Below, piece after piece: positions 22,656 to 34,114 of a stretch of 64,000 bases of DNA; positions within the stretch are counted from its first letter, which is position 1; every line of letters begins with the position of its first letter. The stretch lies in NCBI GenBank assembly GCA_963555705.1, contig OY743181.1, positions 22,200,513 through 22,264,512 on the forward strand. The letters run 5' to 3'. The notes beneath the pieces were generated by a model. It made no database searches and had not been told where the DNA came from. It worked only from the letters and a program-made list of their open reading frames with translations. The position numbers were made by a program, and so were the translations under genes. This DNA comes from Ligustrum vulgare (Eukaryota > Streptophyta > Magnoliopsida > Lamiales > Oleaceae).

Positions 22656-23796
22656 TCGGGTACGCCGGTCCCCCGCGCCCCATTTCCCATTCGCATCTTT
22701 CATGAACTAGAAGTACACCCATTCTTTATTAAAAACTTGGGATACATAACTTTTGAACAAACTTGCACCTTGACACATTTCTTTCATTTAAAAATATTTG
22801 ACTTCCCAAATTTCGATGCCAATGCATGCTTGATGATGCAATGACATGATAACGTGCATGCTTGAACATTATTCTTAATAACATATACTTTCATAAGGTA
22901 AATGAAATTCATCAAAGCAAGTAAGTTACAAGACAGTCGTTTACACATTAATTTCAAATTTACATTCAACTTTGATAAAAATAGGGGGAAGTTTACTTAC
23001 CTGACGTCGTTAGTATTTACCGCTATCTGGATTTGCAAGTGGAAAAGTCTCGGTTGCCCCGTGACGTCAATGTACCAAAAGTCCTATTTTATTCTCATTC
23101 ACTAACAAAATACAACTTTTAGTTGACAATTAAATTCTTTATTCATTTTAATACTCAATCAAACATTAACTGAAATTAAAACTTCAATTTAACTCACATG
23201 TGATCTTACATCGAGACTAAAGCACATAAAACCAAAAAAATTCCTTTCATACTTTCGAATTCCCAAAACATTACATTCTAAATCCCTAAATTGCATAAGA
23301 CTGTGAAATTATAATTAAGGTTTCAATTTAAACTAAAATAAATCAAAACAACCTATTTTAATAGTTTCCAAAATCTGAAATTCCAACTTAAAGTTCCAAA
23401 TACATTCTTAAATCTGTAAATTACAAATTTCAATCCAACAGTTAAAATTTAAGCAGTTAGCTAATTTCATAAATTCGAAATCCTCAAATTTACCGAGAAT
23501 AACATAAACTCAATTAAACTAAATCAAATTTAAACCAAGTATTTTCCAAAACTTTTAAATCTGAAAAACCCTCAAAATGGTTGTCAATTAAACTAATTAA
23601 ATCCAAAATTTCACAACTCTGAAAAATCACTACCAGGTCTGAGAATCAATGAAATCATTTATATGTTATTTTCCAATTTCGAAATTTACCATTTCTAACT
23701 TGAAATACAACTAAACATTTCAATTAAACTAACAAATTCACGAATTTTGAAATCTGAAATCTATCCATATAACTTTAAAAATCTAAAATTTTTAAA

Positions 23797-23800
23797 CACA

Positions 23801-23850
<50 letters not shown>
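23797..23850. repeat. (CA)n(GA)n microsatellite
   Basis: Compound CA (23797-23818) and GA (23819-23850) run; a further CA run occupies 23894-23924. Confidence 0.95.
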
Positions 23851-23855
<5 letters not shown>

Positions 23856-23891
23856 ATATACATATACATCAATATATACAAACACAGAAAC

Positions 23892-23927
<36 letters not shown>

Positions 23928-24194
23928 AAACATACACAAATATACATATACATCAATTCCATTTATACATACATCAATTTACATGTGTGTGTTCGGTTGG
24001 CAATGTACGTGTGTTGTGTGTGTGCGTTCGAGTTTCATGTGAGCAGTGCAGAGGGGCGAAAAAAAAGGGCTCACCGAGGGCTGGGAAGTGGTGGAGGTCG
24101 CGGTCGTGGCCGCCGGTGGTGTGGTGGTTGACGTCGACGTCGCCGGGGAGAGGTTGAGGGAGGCAGAAACTGAGAGGCGAGCGAGAGAGTGATG

Positions 24195-24197
<3 letters not shown>

Positions 24198-24259
<62 letters not shown>

Positions 24260-24271
24260 GGAGAGAGAGAG

Positions 24272-24331
<60 letters not shown>
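24198..24331. repeat. (GA)n microsatellite
   Basis: About 134 bp of GA with two GACGG interruptions (24258-24274). The Arg/Glu frame across it is an artefact. Confidence 0.95.
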
Positions 24332-24333
<2 letters not shown>

Positions 24334-24829
24334 TAATTAGGGGTAGGGTTAGATATAAACTTTTGGTAATTCACAAATTGGTCCTTCATTTCTCTTTAAG
24401 TACATACTTTAGTCCATAAGTTCTATTTACTCTCCAATCGCCGCCAAACTATCCCCCAACTTTCAATTTAACAAAATAAAATAGAAAGTAGCAAGCTTAA
24501 ACAGTAAAATAATTAATCACATAAATTGCAAGTAAACAATTTATAATTTTCTAATTGACACATTGAGTGAGATGGCATCCAAGTCCTTCCACTGCAAAAT
24601 AATTAAAATTATAGATAATAATAATTATCAATTTAAAATTCACAACAACCTTAACATAAATTTTACGCGAAATTTAAAATTGCACTTAAAAATGAAAAGC
24701 GATCTTACATGTCTGGTAGAAGAGAGGAGTATGAATGATTATTATTAATTATAAGATATTTAATTAATAAATATTTATTGGGTATTAAGTACCCGATTTT
24801 TAAAAATGTAAAATTTATCAACTTATTCT

Positions 24830-26480
24830 TACAAAGTGATCTTAAAAAGTAGTTCTCCATGTAATTTTCCCTTACTAGTATTCAATTTATTGTGGAAATT
24901 ACACACACACTTACTTTTAAATGTACAAACTCATAAATGAAATCAAACATATATAACTTCAAAATTCAGGTTGTAATTAAAAAATAATTAATTAATAAAT
25001 TAGAATAATATAAAATTAAATTAATTATTCAACCATATCTCAATTACACATCACTACAAACTCAAATTATATTCCCTCTCTATCTCTATTTCTATACTCC
25101 ATAGACACAGTCTTATCAATCAGTGGAGAGCAGCGGCGAAGCCCTCCCCTCACGGCAACATCCTTTCAGCGAAAACGTTCGTCATCGCCGCCACGACCAC
25201 ACTCATACAGCAGATGACAAAGACTGACCATCAAGAGTAGGCGAAGACGGGCACATGTCACCATTGATTGTAGCTAGAGGGAGGCGAGGATGAGAACTGC
25301 AGTCGCTGTTACTGTACGCCTGTCTTGGAGATAGTGCCATGACGACGAACTCTATTTCTGAGGTGTCGATGTCGGCTTTACTGCGGCGGAACTGAGATTT
25401 CTTCAACTTGGAGTGAAATTGATTGAGGGCAGCCGACAGGTTGAAGAACTAAGGTTGAATTGAGAGAGTAGGTTTGTTATCTTATGTTTGAATTTGAGAT
25501 TGGAGTTTGCTGGCGGTGGAGGCCACGATGCCACTGGCGGTGGTGGTAAGACACCATGGTGGTAGCGTGGTGTTGAGAGGTGGGTATTTGAAAACATAAG
25601 TGGTAACTGTGTCGTTGTTGGCTTGGTTACGGCAGGACAAAGATTTCTTCAGTTTGGAGTGAAATTGATTGGAGGCAGGTTGAAGAACTAGGGTTGAATT
25701 GAGAGAGTGAATTTGATATCTTATGTTTGAAATTGAGATTAGTGCCGCTGCCGGCGACGGTGGTGAGACAGCGTGGTGTTGAGAGGTGGTTATTTGAAAA
25801 CATAAGTGGTAATTGTGACCTAATAATAATTTGATAAATGTGACGAGGCCACGCTGCCACTGGAGGTGGTGGTGAGACACCATGGTGGTAGCGTGGTGTT
25901 GAGAGGTGGGTATTTGAAAACATAAGTGGTAACTGTGTCGTTGTTGGCTTGGTTACGGCAGGACAGAGATTTCTTCAGTTTGGAGTGAAATTGATTGGAG
26001 GCAGGTTGAAGAACTGGGGTTGAATTGAGAGAGTGGATTTGATATCTTATGTTTGAAATTGAGATTAGTGCCGCCACCGGCGACGGTGGTGAGACACCGT
26101 GGTGTTGAGAGGTGGTTATTTGAAAACATAAGTGGTAAATGTGACCTAATAATAATTTGATAAATGTGACTTTAGAAATTGTGCAACCTAATATTGATAA
26201 ATTGTGACTTAGAAATGGTGGTTGTGACTAGAAATAACAATGATTGTGACTTGATCTTGAATAATTGTGTCCTAACAATTTTATGCGACCTTGAAACCAA
26301 TTTTTTTACCTAAAAAATGTGTATTTGTGACTTGATAATAAAATATTTTTAATTATTTAATTTAATTAATTAATGCTAATCCCAACTTGATTTTTGAAAT
26401 TATAATTGTTTCATCTCAATTTTGAAATTTGCATTTATAATAGCTTTATTTATTTATTTTTCCCTTTAATACAACACAGG
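24830..26480. repeat. Family X repeat, inverted copy, with 328-bp tandem duplication
   Basis: AT-rich ends, GGTGGT-rich centre and GTGACYTAATAAT phrases (26130-26340): the reverse of the order at 11900-12680. A unit of about 328 bp is tandemly repeated, at 25538-25865 and from 25866 to about 26165, with a partial copy at about 25390-25537. Inside, the phrase GATTTCTTCAGTTTGGAGTGAAATTGATTG looks like former exon sequence, but no intact frame survives. Confidence 0.5.
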
Positions 26481-26582
26481 TTCAATTTGAAGATAACTCA
26501 AGACTAGCCCAATTGGATTAAGAGCCCCAACACGAATTATCTTTCTTCTTTTCTATATGCATGTATACTAGAATGTATACTA

Positions 26583-26739
26583 GAGTATGTTTGATTCTAG
26601 TTAAAATGAATAGTGATTTTTAGAAGAATTAATGGTTGAAATTTTGTTGAAAAATCAAATATTGTGAGCTTAACTTTTAATGAATGGTTGAGATTGAGTA
26701 TCGAAAATGAGAAAATTTTAATGAAAATCAAACAGGGCC
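26583..26739. mobile_element. Tourist-like MITE (copy 3)
   Basis: Ends GAGTATGTTTGATT and, inverted, GGCCCTGTTTGATT. Flanks CTA / TTA. Body shares AATAGTGATTTTTAG and GGTTGAGATTGAGTA with copy 4. Confidence 0.6.
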
Positions 26740-26845
26740 TTAGTGACCTAGCAACTAAAATGCAGCCGCCAACATTCGCTATCGTTGAAAATGGAGCCTC
26801 CTAGCGGAATTGAAGAGGCGGTGTCCAAGTAGTGTCGCCATCGCC

Positions 26846-27543
26846 TAGAGGTGTCAAGATGGGCGGGCCGATTGGACCCATGAAAATTGGCTCGGATTGA
26901 CTCGGGAACGCAGAACGACCTGTGATCCGAGCGGGCAGTTCGTGAGTCAAAAAGATCTGAACCGTGGACTTTGTAGGTCACACATTCGCGGACCGCGGTT
27001 AACCCTCGACTCATGAAATAATTTATAAAAATAAACTATTTTTATTAAATATGATAACATTGAAAATCTCTATTCTTTTACAAACTCTAGTATAATTTCT
27101 AAATATAAATCTTCTTTTTCCTCTCTAATAGCTAGGAAACGTGATTTTTTTTTTTTTTTATAGTAGTAATTAAAAATGCATTTTGTTATTATTTGTTTAT
27201 GTTTTATTTAACTTTGTAAAGTTAGAAGTAATTAATGTAACATAAGATATAAATTTGAATTCCGTGTAAACATTTCTTTGTAAATATGAATTTATCATAT
27301 TGTCCATTTTGTACTTGATAATTTAACAAAAAATATTTTTTGCAATAAATATGAAAATTCTATATTTTTATTCATACATGTTAGATCGGAATGAATCGTG
27401 ACCCGCATGAACTAGACCCGTATAGGCTAGCGATGGACCTAGATTGTAGTTCGAAATTTAAGACGGGCCAACCCAATCCTGACCGTTATTGGGCTTATGT
27501 TGACGGGCTGACCTGATCCGGACTATCTGGATTGACACTACTA
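26846..27543. mobile_element. Non-autonomous hAT-like element
   Basis: Ends TAGAGGTGTCAA and, inverted, TAGTAGTGTCAA. Both resemble the TAGACGTGTCAA / TAGGTATGTCAA ends of the transposase-bearing element at 53697-56755. GGCGGGCC / GACGGGCC and GACCCG-type subterminal repeats flank an AT-rich centre. A clear 8-bp target duplication was not found. Confidence 0.5.
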
Positions 27544-28023
27544 CTGTTGGCCTAACCGCCATGACCGCCCAGCACAGTTCCCATCTTACTTGAATCTCAT
27601 TGCACCAGTCGTCGGGAAGGAGATAGAGAAGAAGGCAAGTAGGCGTTGAAAACCTAGTGGTACAATTGACGCCGTCACAACACACGGCTACAGTGGTCAA
27701 GTCACCGTAGCGCGCGCACAAGGAAGCAGCGACACCCATTGGTGTCACACCTTTCTCTCGCTGCGGAACCACTGCCGCCTTGGGCTAGGCGAGACGGCGG
27801 CTCCCCAAGGTGGAGCCATCGACCGCCCACCCAAATTTTCTTCACAACTTCTGCAAATTTGCAGTGCAGGTCCTCCAAGATTTTCATGTACAAAATCAAT
27901 GCCAAGATATTAGCAGTTAGAAAGTAGTTGCCTAAATGAAAAGAGTGTGCAACACTAAAGAATCACCCTCCAAAGAACTACCAAAATCACTTTACTTTAC
28001 TAGCATTTTTCATCTGGTAGTGC
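27544..28023. other. Upstream region of the SDR gene
   Basis: GC-richer up to 27840, no coding assignment. 27930-28020 is the proximal upstream region of the dehydrogenase gene. Confidence 0.3.
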
Positions 28024-28031
28024 TATATATA
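28024..28031 (+). promoter_or_regulatory. TATA box of the SDR gene
   Basis: TATATATA inside CTATATATAG, 37 bp before the ATG. This implies a very short 5' UTR, so a further upstream start remains possible. Confidence 0.45.
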
Positions 28032-28067
28032 GTACAAGAATTTCTGCTGAACTTCTTACAAGAACAA

Positions 28068-29009
28068 ATGGATTCAAATGGTGAAACGACTCAGAGGATG
28101 TCCTCAAAGAGGTTGGTATTCATAGTACAATATTGAAATAGAAATATTGTCGAGAAATCTTGTACCTATAATTGAATATCTGATTCTTTTTTTCTTTTGT
28201 TTTGGTAAAGATTAACTGGCAAAGTTGCTGTTATAACTGGTGGTGCAAGAGGAATAGGAGCTGCCACATCAAAATTGTTCGCCGAGAATGGAGCTCATGT
28301 CATAATAGCTGACATACTAGATGAATTAGGTGCAAAACTAGCCGATTTCATTGGAGGTCGATACGTACACTGCGATGTCTCAAAAGAATACGATGTCGAA
28401 CACGCGATTCAATTTGCGATAAAATGGAAAGGGCGAATAGACATCATGTTCAACAACGCTGGCGTATCTGGACCAGAAGGGAGCATAACGAACCTCAAGA
28501 TGGATGATCTGAGGGCATTGGTCGATATAAATTTGAACGGAGTAGTACACGGAATCAAACACGCTGCTCGTGCAATGATCGAGGCTAAAAGAGGCGGTGC
28601 CATAATATGTTCATCAAGCTCTGCAGCCATCATGGGAGGCCTGGCAGGCCATGCCTATACTCTGTCAAAAGAGGCAATTCTTGGTGTAGCCAGGAGCGCA
28701 GCGTGTGAGCTCGGGGTACATGGCATACGCGTGAATTGCGTTTCACCCCACGGGGTGCCCTCCGAGATGCTCACGAGTGGCTACAGAAAGTTCCTTGGGA
28801 AAGCAGACTTAAAGCCGGAAGATGTTGGTAAGATTGTGGGGGAAAGAGGGAGCCTTATTCAGGGGAGATGTGGGAGTTTTGAAGATGTAGCAGAGAGTGT
28901 ACTGTTTCTAGCAAGCGAAAATGCAGGATATATAACAGGTCACAATCTAGTTATAGACGGGGGTTATACTAGTGGTTGCAGTCAAATGAGTTTCATGTAC
29001 CAAGGCTAA
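28068..29009 (+). CDS. Short-chain dehydrogenase/reductase (NAD-dependent, secoisolariciresinol dehydrogenase-like)
   Basis: Two exons, 28068-28111 and 28211-29009, with a 99-bp GT-AG intron (28112-28210), give 280 residues, normal for plant SDR110C enzymes. Residue landmarks: nucleotide-binding TGGARGIG (24-31); Asp49 after strand 2, predicting NAD rather than NADP; CDVS (69-72); NNAG (96-99); Asn122; Ser151; and the catalytic pair Tyr164-xxx-Lys168 in YTLSK. No signal peptide, so probably cytosolic. Relatives in this clade oxidise secondary alcohols of lignans, terpenoids (borneol, isopiperitenol, momilactone precursors) or xanthoxin; the substrate cannot be read from sequence. The first exon encodes only 14 codons plus two bases. 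The open frame also offers an in-frame Met at 28275, but that start would lose the glycine motif, so the 28068 start is preferred. It is the only intact host gene in the window and shows no lesions. Confidence 0.9.
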
Positions 29010-29096
29010 TTGTTCAATGAAACGAAAAGAATAATCGTCTCATACTGAAAGTGCCTGTGGTGTAGACAAGTCTATGCATTCATGGGCTGTGAAAGC

Positions 29097-29102
29097 AATA
29101 AA
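29097..29102 (+). terminator. Polyadenylation signal of the SDR gene
   Basis: AATAAA 88 bp after the stop codon. Confidence 0.5.
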
Positions 29103-29638
29103 ACATGGTTAAATTCGATATACAGACCTGCGTGATCTTATTTATGGTAACCTTTCTTGGTGTTCCATCCATCCATCCATCCATCCTCTCCTTGAAAGGG
29201 CCAGGGTGGATAGGGAAAAAAATAAAATAAAATAAAAAACCTGTTCTAAATTGAAAAATTGATTTCCCATAAATCCGTCTTGTTCCTACAGAAATCTTTG
29301 ATTGTAAGTTGTAACTAAACAAAGTTCATCATAACTATGAAATCTAGCCGAGGGGACGGAGCCAAGGGGGGTCCTGGACCCCCCAATTTTCTTTGAATAA
29401 TTTTTTATTTTTTTTTTTACCTTTTTAATTTTTAATTTAATTTTTAGGACTAATTTTATATTCTTTGCAATATGTTAATATAATCTATTAGAAACTAGGA
29501 GAACTCGTAAAAAAGCTAGTAATAAATTATTAGAAAAATTCATCATTATTATTTTATTTTTACATTTTTTGTGCAATATGTTCCTGTTGAGCATGTTCAT
29601 CAATCAAAAACACAGAGTTTATAACATCTCTAGATTAA
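29103..29638. other. Intergenic DNA with (CCAT)n and a TE-end-like motif
   Basis: A short (CCAT)n run lies near 29165-29185. At 29348-29390, GGGGACGGAGCCAAGG followed by GGTCCTGGACCCCCCAA resembles an end sequence common in plant repeats, with an internal GGGGTCC/GGACCCC hairpin. No gene. Confidence 0.35.
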
Positions 29639-29813
29639 GGGTGTGTTTGGTATTGTTTAAAATGATTTTTTTTTAAATGAATAGTGATTTTTAGGAGAAA
29701 TGATTGTTGAGATTTAATTGAAAAGTAAAAAATTGTGTGCTTGATTTTTTATGGATTATTGAGATTGAATACTGTAGAAAAATGAGAAAAATTTAATGGA
29801 AACAAACGGGGGC
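29639..29813. mobile_element. Tourist-like MITE (copy 4)
   Basis: 175 bp with perfect TAA duplication (29636-29638, 29814-29816). Ends GGGTGTGTTTGG and, inverted, GCCCCCGTTTGTTT. Confidence 0.75.
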
Positions 29814-30072
29814 TAAGAATAAAACATAAAAAAAGGATTAAAGTTGAATCTTCAATCTTGACCTTAAAACTACAAGCTTTTCTCATTCTTTTTCGCTCGT
29901 CTCCAAATCCTAAGAGAGATTTTATTTGCTTTTGTTGTGTTTTAATGATTTTGTAACCCCTTTTAATGTTAAAAACATGTAGTATATATTTTATCCGAAA
30001 AAAAGTGTAGTATATATATAGGAGAAGAGTTTTAGTCATGAAAAAAAAAAAAAAATGATAACCAAGTATATA

Positions 30073-32440
30073 TCCCTACTATATATAAAATCTACTTGTG
30101 GAATTACTATTCACGGACGAGAAATAACGACTTAAGGAAATAAGGAAACGCGTTTTTGCCTTTTTTTTATTATTTCCTTTCTCCGGTTCTTATCCATATG
30201 TCTCTTATCTTTCCTTTTCATTTTCGTTTTCATTTCTCTGTCTTCCTTTTTCTCTTTTTCTCTCTCTATGCGTTCGAGAGTCTTCCGCGGTTGAACACTC
30301 TTCTGCTCAAAGGTTTACTATGCCGATCGTGCAATCACAACATCAAAGTTTGGTTTTTTTTTTTTTTTCCGTCTTTTGTTGTGTAGTATGCAGATCTATA
30401 TATTTTTTTTCCGTTTTGTGTGTATATTTGTGTATTTTCCTTTAGTTCTCCCTTCGATTTTAATGTAGTTGTTATTGCAGGTTGTTCGTGTGTGGGGTTG
30501 CTTTGTATTTTTTCTTGCAGTCGACGGTAAGGATTTTTTGTTCCTTATTTATTTATTATAAAATTTTTTTTTTTGGTGAAGATATATTTTTTAACCTGCT
30601 TTAGGGTTTCGATTTCCATGCTCTGTTTCCGTCGACAATCGTTGTATGTTGATCATGGTTTTTTCGATTATTTTTTTTCTCGTAAATTTTTTTTTTTCTG
30701 GTTATGTGTTCCTCAGTGAAAAAGGTTTTTGTGAAATATATGTAATTCTGTGTTCTTGTTTTCTTTCTTTCTCTGTTTTCTTTTTTTTTTTCGTTTTCCA
30801 TTTTTTTTTTACTGTAGATTTCTGTTGAATTTTTGTTCTATCCGTTTTTCACTGTACTTGTGTTTGTTTGTGTGTAATATTGTTTATTCTATTGTATCTT
30901 TCTTATCTTATAATGAAAAAAACTTGTACAGGTTCTATTGTATCCATCTTATCTTATATCTTATAATGAAAAAAACTTCTACAGGACCGTTATGTATGTT
31001 CAACATTGCTGTATAACTCAAGAAATTTTGGGGGAACTTTTACATCGCCTACAAAAAAACTCAAACATTTGGATAACACTTTATTATATACTTAAACAGA
31101 TTTTCTGTACTTTTATTTATACATTAATTTTTTTTAAAATTTTGCTGTGTTATAAATTCTGTGGAATGCAGTTGATGTGATTATATAGAGGGTGTAAATA
31201 AAGAAAAAGGAAATGACAAGAGATGATTACATCGACTTACAGTTTGGAGAAGACTATTAAATGCTTTCTTCTGCTTTTTTTTTCATCACTATGATATGAT
31301 TGCTTCTGTAATCACTAGAATTGTTCGCAGAGATAAAGAATCTATTCACGATTTTATCTGCGCAGCCAGTTTGCGTAGATCAATGATCATCTCACTTTTT
31401 TATTTTCACTCAAGCCCAAAGAATTATGTCGTTGTCTCTGATTGTTTATTAGCTGATGAATAGAATAGTTTGTTCATCTAAAGTCTTCTCCTACTTCATT
31501 TTTGGTTTATTTTATTTACTATTAATGCAATTTGAGAGTTATGTGCTTGCAGTTGATGTATATCCAAGGTTTCTCCCTTTCCAATTTGCCTGTTCTCTTC
31601 ATTCTTATGTTCTTGAGCTCTTTGATTTTTAGTTTATTTGCATGTGGATGTCTAGATTAGTGTTGATTCTTTATTTTTTTTATTATTTCTTCTTAAATGG
31701 ATGCCAATGTTGTTGGTTTCTCTTTGATATTGCATTAAATTGTGTTTAGTGTTCAAGAATTCTTGTTTTTTATATATGGTTTTATGGATTGCTTCTCATT
31801 TTTAAAAAGTAGTTTTTTGTGATTAATAAATGAAAAACAAGTTTTAAATTTTATATAGTGCAATTGGTTTATTCCACTTATCTCTTGAAGTTGTAGATAT
31901 GCTTGCTATATATCAGTTTTAACCTCTCTTTTTTTTTTTGTCTACTTAAAATTAATATATCTTATCCATGTGTGTAGTTTAATTTTAAGGTATATTGCTC
32001 TTGTTAGATTTAGCATGTCAGTTACTGTCTACCATTTCTACCTTGTGAAGGCTTTTTTTTTTTTTTTTTTTTTCTCTTTCTACAGGTTGTACATGTTGTT
32101 TGCTACATAGTATAGTAAAGAAAAGTGTGTCACATTTATCAATCTTGAGTTCTTTTCCATTAGTATAGCTCTTGTTTTGCATGTAGATATATTAGAGGTG
32201 AATTAACTAATATGAGTTCTAAATAGTATTTTTTTTTCGGTGTGTGTATATGTGTCTGTAAGGCAGAGAGGGAGTTTATTTGTTTGTTATGAGTTCTAAA
32301 TTATAGTTATTTTTGTTTCCAGTATTTTTTTAAGTAACGCTTCTATTTTACTAGGTAAAGTTATAAAAAATCTACTATCATAATGATTTTTGATGATTAT
32401 ATTTTTATTTGGACTAAATTTTGAATTTGAAATTATTTTA
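30073..32440 (+). mobile_element. Helitron-like segment (candidate 5' end), no gene recognised
   Basis: TCCCTACTATATATAAAATC at 30073 resembles plant Helitron 5' termini (TC followed by a TACTATATATAA-type stretch). The rest is T-rich, leader- or intron-like DNA with a small tandem duplication around 30887-30985 (TTCTATTGTATC...AAAAAAACTTSTACAGG). No matching hairpin-CTRRT 3' end was found before the Copia begins, and there is no helicase. Confidence 0.35.
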
Positions 32441-32465
32441 ATACTACCTTTTATTATTATCGCTG

Positions 32466-33588
32466 ATGCTTTTTTTTTCTTGCCTACTTACGACAAAAAT
32501 TTTGAGAAATAATTTGCTAATTACTAGTACAACCAAGTCTAATGGTATTTACATTCTCTCTGTACAACCCAATTCTTCTATTTCTCTTACTATTGAAAAT
32601 GTTAATAATGAACTGTCTGATCTTTGGCATAAAAGATTAGGTCATGTAGGACAAAAATGTCTCAAACTGTTAGGAAAAATTGGGGTATTTGGTAAAAACA
32701 TTTTACTAAAATTACCTTTTTCTGAAGAATGTACTTTGGGTAAACAAAAAATTTCTCTTTTGGTAAAGGAATACATAAATTAAATGATATTCTTGAATAC
32801 TTGCATGCAGATTTATGGGGTCCTGCCCCTGTTTGTACTGTTTCTGGATATAAATACTGTTTGCTTAATGTTGATGATTATTCCAGAAAATTCTGGGTTC
32901 ATTTGTTGAAATCTGAAGACCAAACTATTTCTATTTTCAAAGATTGGATTACCTTGGTTGAAAATTTGAAAAATAAGAAAGTTAAAATTATTAGAACTGA
33001 TAATGGTTTAGAGTTCTGTAATTTTGAATTTGAAAATTTTTGTAAACACCAAGGTATTCTTAGACATAGGATTGTTTCATACAGTTCACAACAAAATGGG
33101 GGTGCTGAAAGGATGAACATGACCTTGCTTGAAAGAACAAGGTGTATGTTAATCTAATCCAATTTACCAAAAAAGATTTGGGGGGAAGTAGTTAAAACTG
33201 CATCTTTTTTATAAATAAATGTCCTTCAAGTTTTGTGAAATATAACATTCCAGATTAGATCTGGAATGATACAATTCCAAACTATTCCTTTCTTAAAGTT
33301 TTTGGCTGTGCAGCCTATGTACACCAGTCTCAGTCCAAACTTGATCCCAGATTCCTGAAATATGTTTTTATTGGTTACGGGGAAGGGGTAACGGGTTACA
33401 GGCTGTGGGTTAAAGAACAGAAAGGTTTTTAAGTCCTTTTAAGCAGATCAGTTGTTTTTATTGAAAAAAATTTCCTTGCAAGTTTGAAAAACATGAAAAT
33501 CCACTATGTGAAAAGGATTTCTTAACTACTGAAGTGAGCTTTGATGATACTCATATTCAGCTTGAGCAACCCCAACATATTCTAGTTG
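32466..33588 (+). pseudogene. Copia GAG-pre-integrase and integrase core (broken)
   Basis: 32466-32783 carries the pre-integrase motif LWHKRLGHVGQKCLKLLG and the end of the zinc finger, SEECTLGKQ. The first Cys of the usual CxxC is Ser here. A one-base shift near 32755 moves the frame. 32801-33157 then holds the integrase core: HADLWGP (first Asp), VDDYSRKFWVHLL, RTDNGLEF (second Asp) and QQNGGAERMN (Glu), a complete D,D-35-E triad. From 33160 to 33588 the integrase C-terminal side (FGCAAYVHQSQSK, KYVFIGY) continues with stops. The gene ends abruptly at the target duplication of element 2. Confidence 0.85.
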
Positions 33589-33593
33589 ATATC
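33589..33593 (+). repeat. Target-site duplication of element 2 (left)
   Basis: ATATC, matching 37866-37870. Confidence 0.9.
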
Positions 33594-34114
33594 TGACGCG
33601 ATCCCGGGAGGGGAATCTCGTCAAACACGCGGAATAACGACAATCTAAAACCCTAGGAAAGATCTAAATCAGATCTGACTCGAAAATAACAAGACCACGA
33701 ATAAATAGACGGAAATTAAAATAAGATTGACGATAGGACCTGGACCCAACAATCACGACGCAATAAATTGACGATGCAGATTGAAGAACCGAGGTTTTCG
33801 AAACGCCACAAGGGATGCCAAACTCCTTGATAAGTTTCTGATTGGAACGCCACAAACATTCAGGAGAAATATTTGATAAGTTCTATAAATTGTTCTTCAA
33901 GAACAAGAGAAAAAGGAATCCTCCTTTTCGAGAGAGAAAATCTCACATTCATTCAATAATATCCAAGTTGTTCTTTCATAATGAAAAACAAAGCAATATA
34001 ATGTCAAAACTGACCTAACTAGGTTTTTGCCGCTATTTGGGCCCAAAACATAAAAAATAAATAAAAGAAACGGAATTACATTAAAAACGCGAAATCTGGG
34101 AAAAATAAGGTGTT

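Larger units (their letters stand above)
21786..24760. mobile_element. Probable LTR or internal sequence of a large LTR element (boundaries uncertain)
   Basis: Begins TGTAACACCCC, a start shared by many plant Gypsy LTRs, and has the phrase GGGTGAGCTAAAACTCAGTAAGTAA, familiar from plant repeat DNA (22312-22336). It contains no polymerase or gag coding. It includes mini-hairpins (22561-22655) and three long microsatellites. I could not find a partner LTR or a target duplication, so a solo LTR, a LARD-like element or a fragment are all possible. Confidence 0.35.

Noticed and set aside
24189..24419. Arg/Glu-repeat protein
   Set aside because: Translation of the GA microsatellite.
26748..27014. 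88-codon minus-strand frame
   Set aside because: Lies on the end of the hAT-like element at 26846-27543; composition reflects its GGCGGG/GACCCG repeats.
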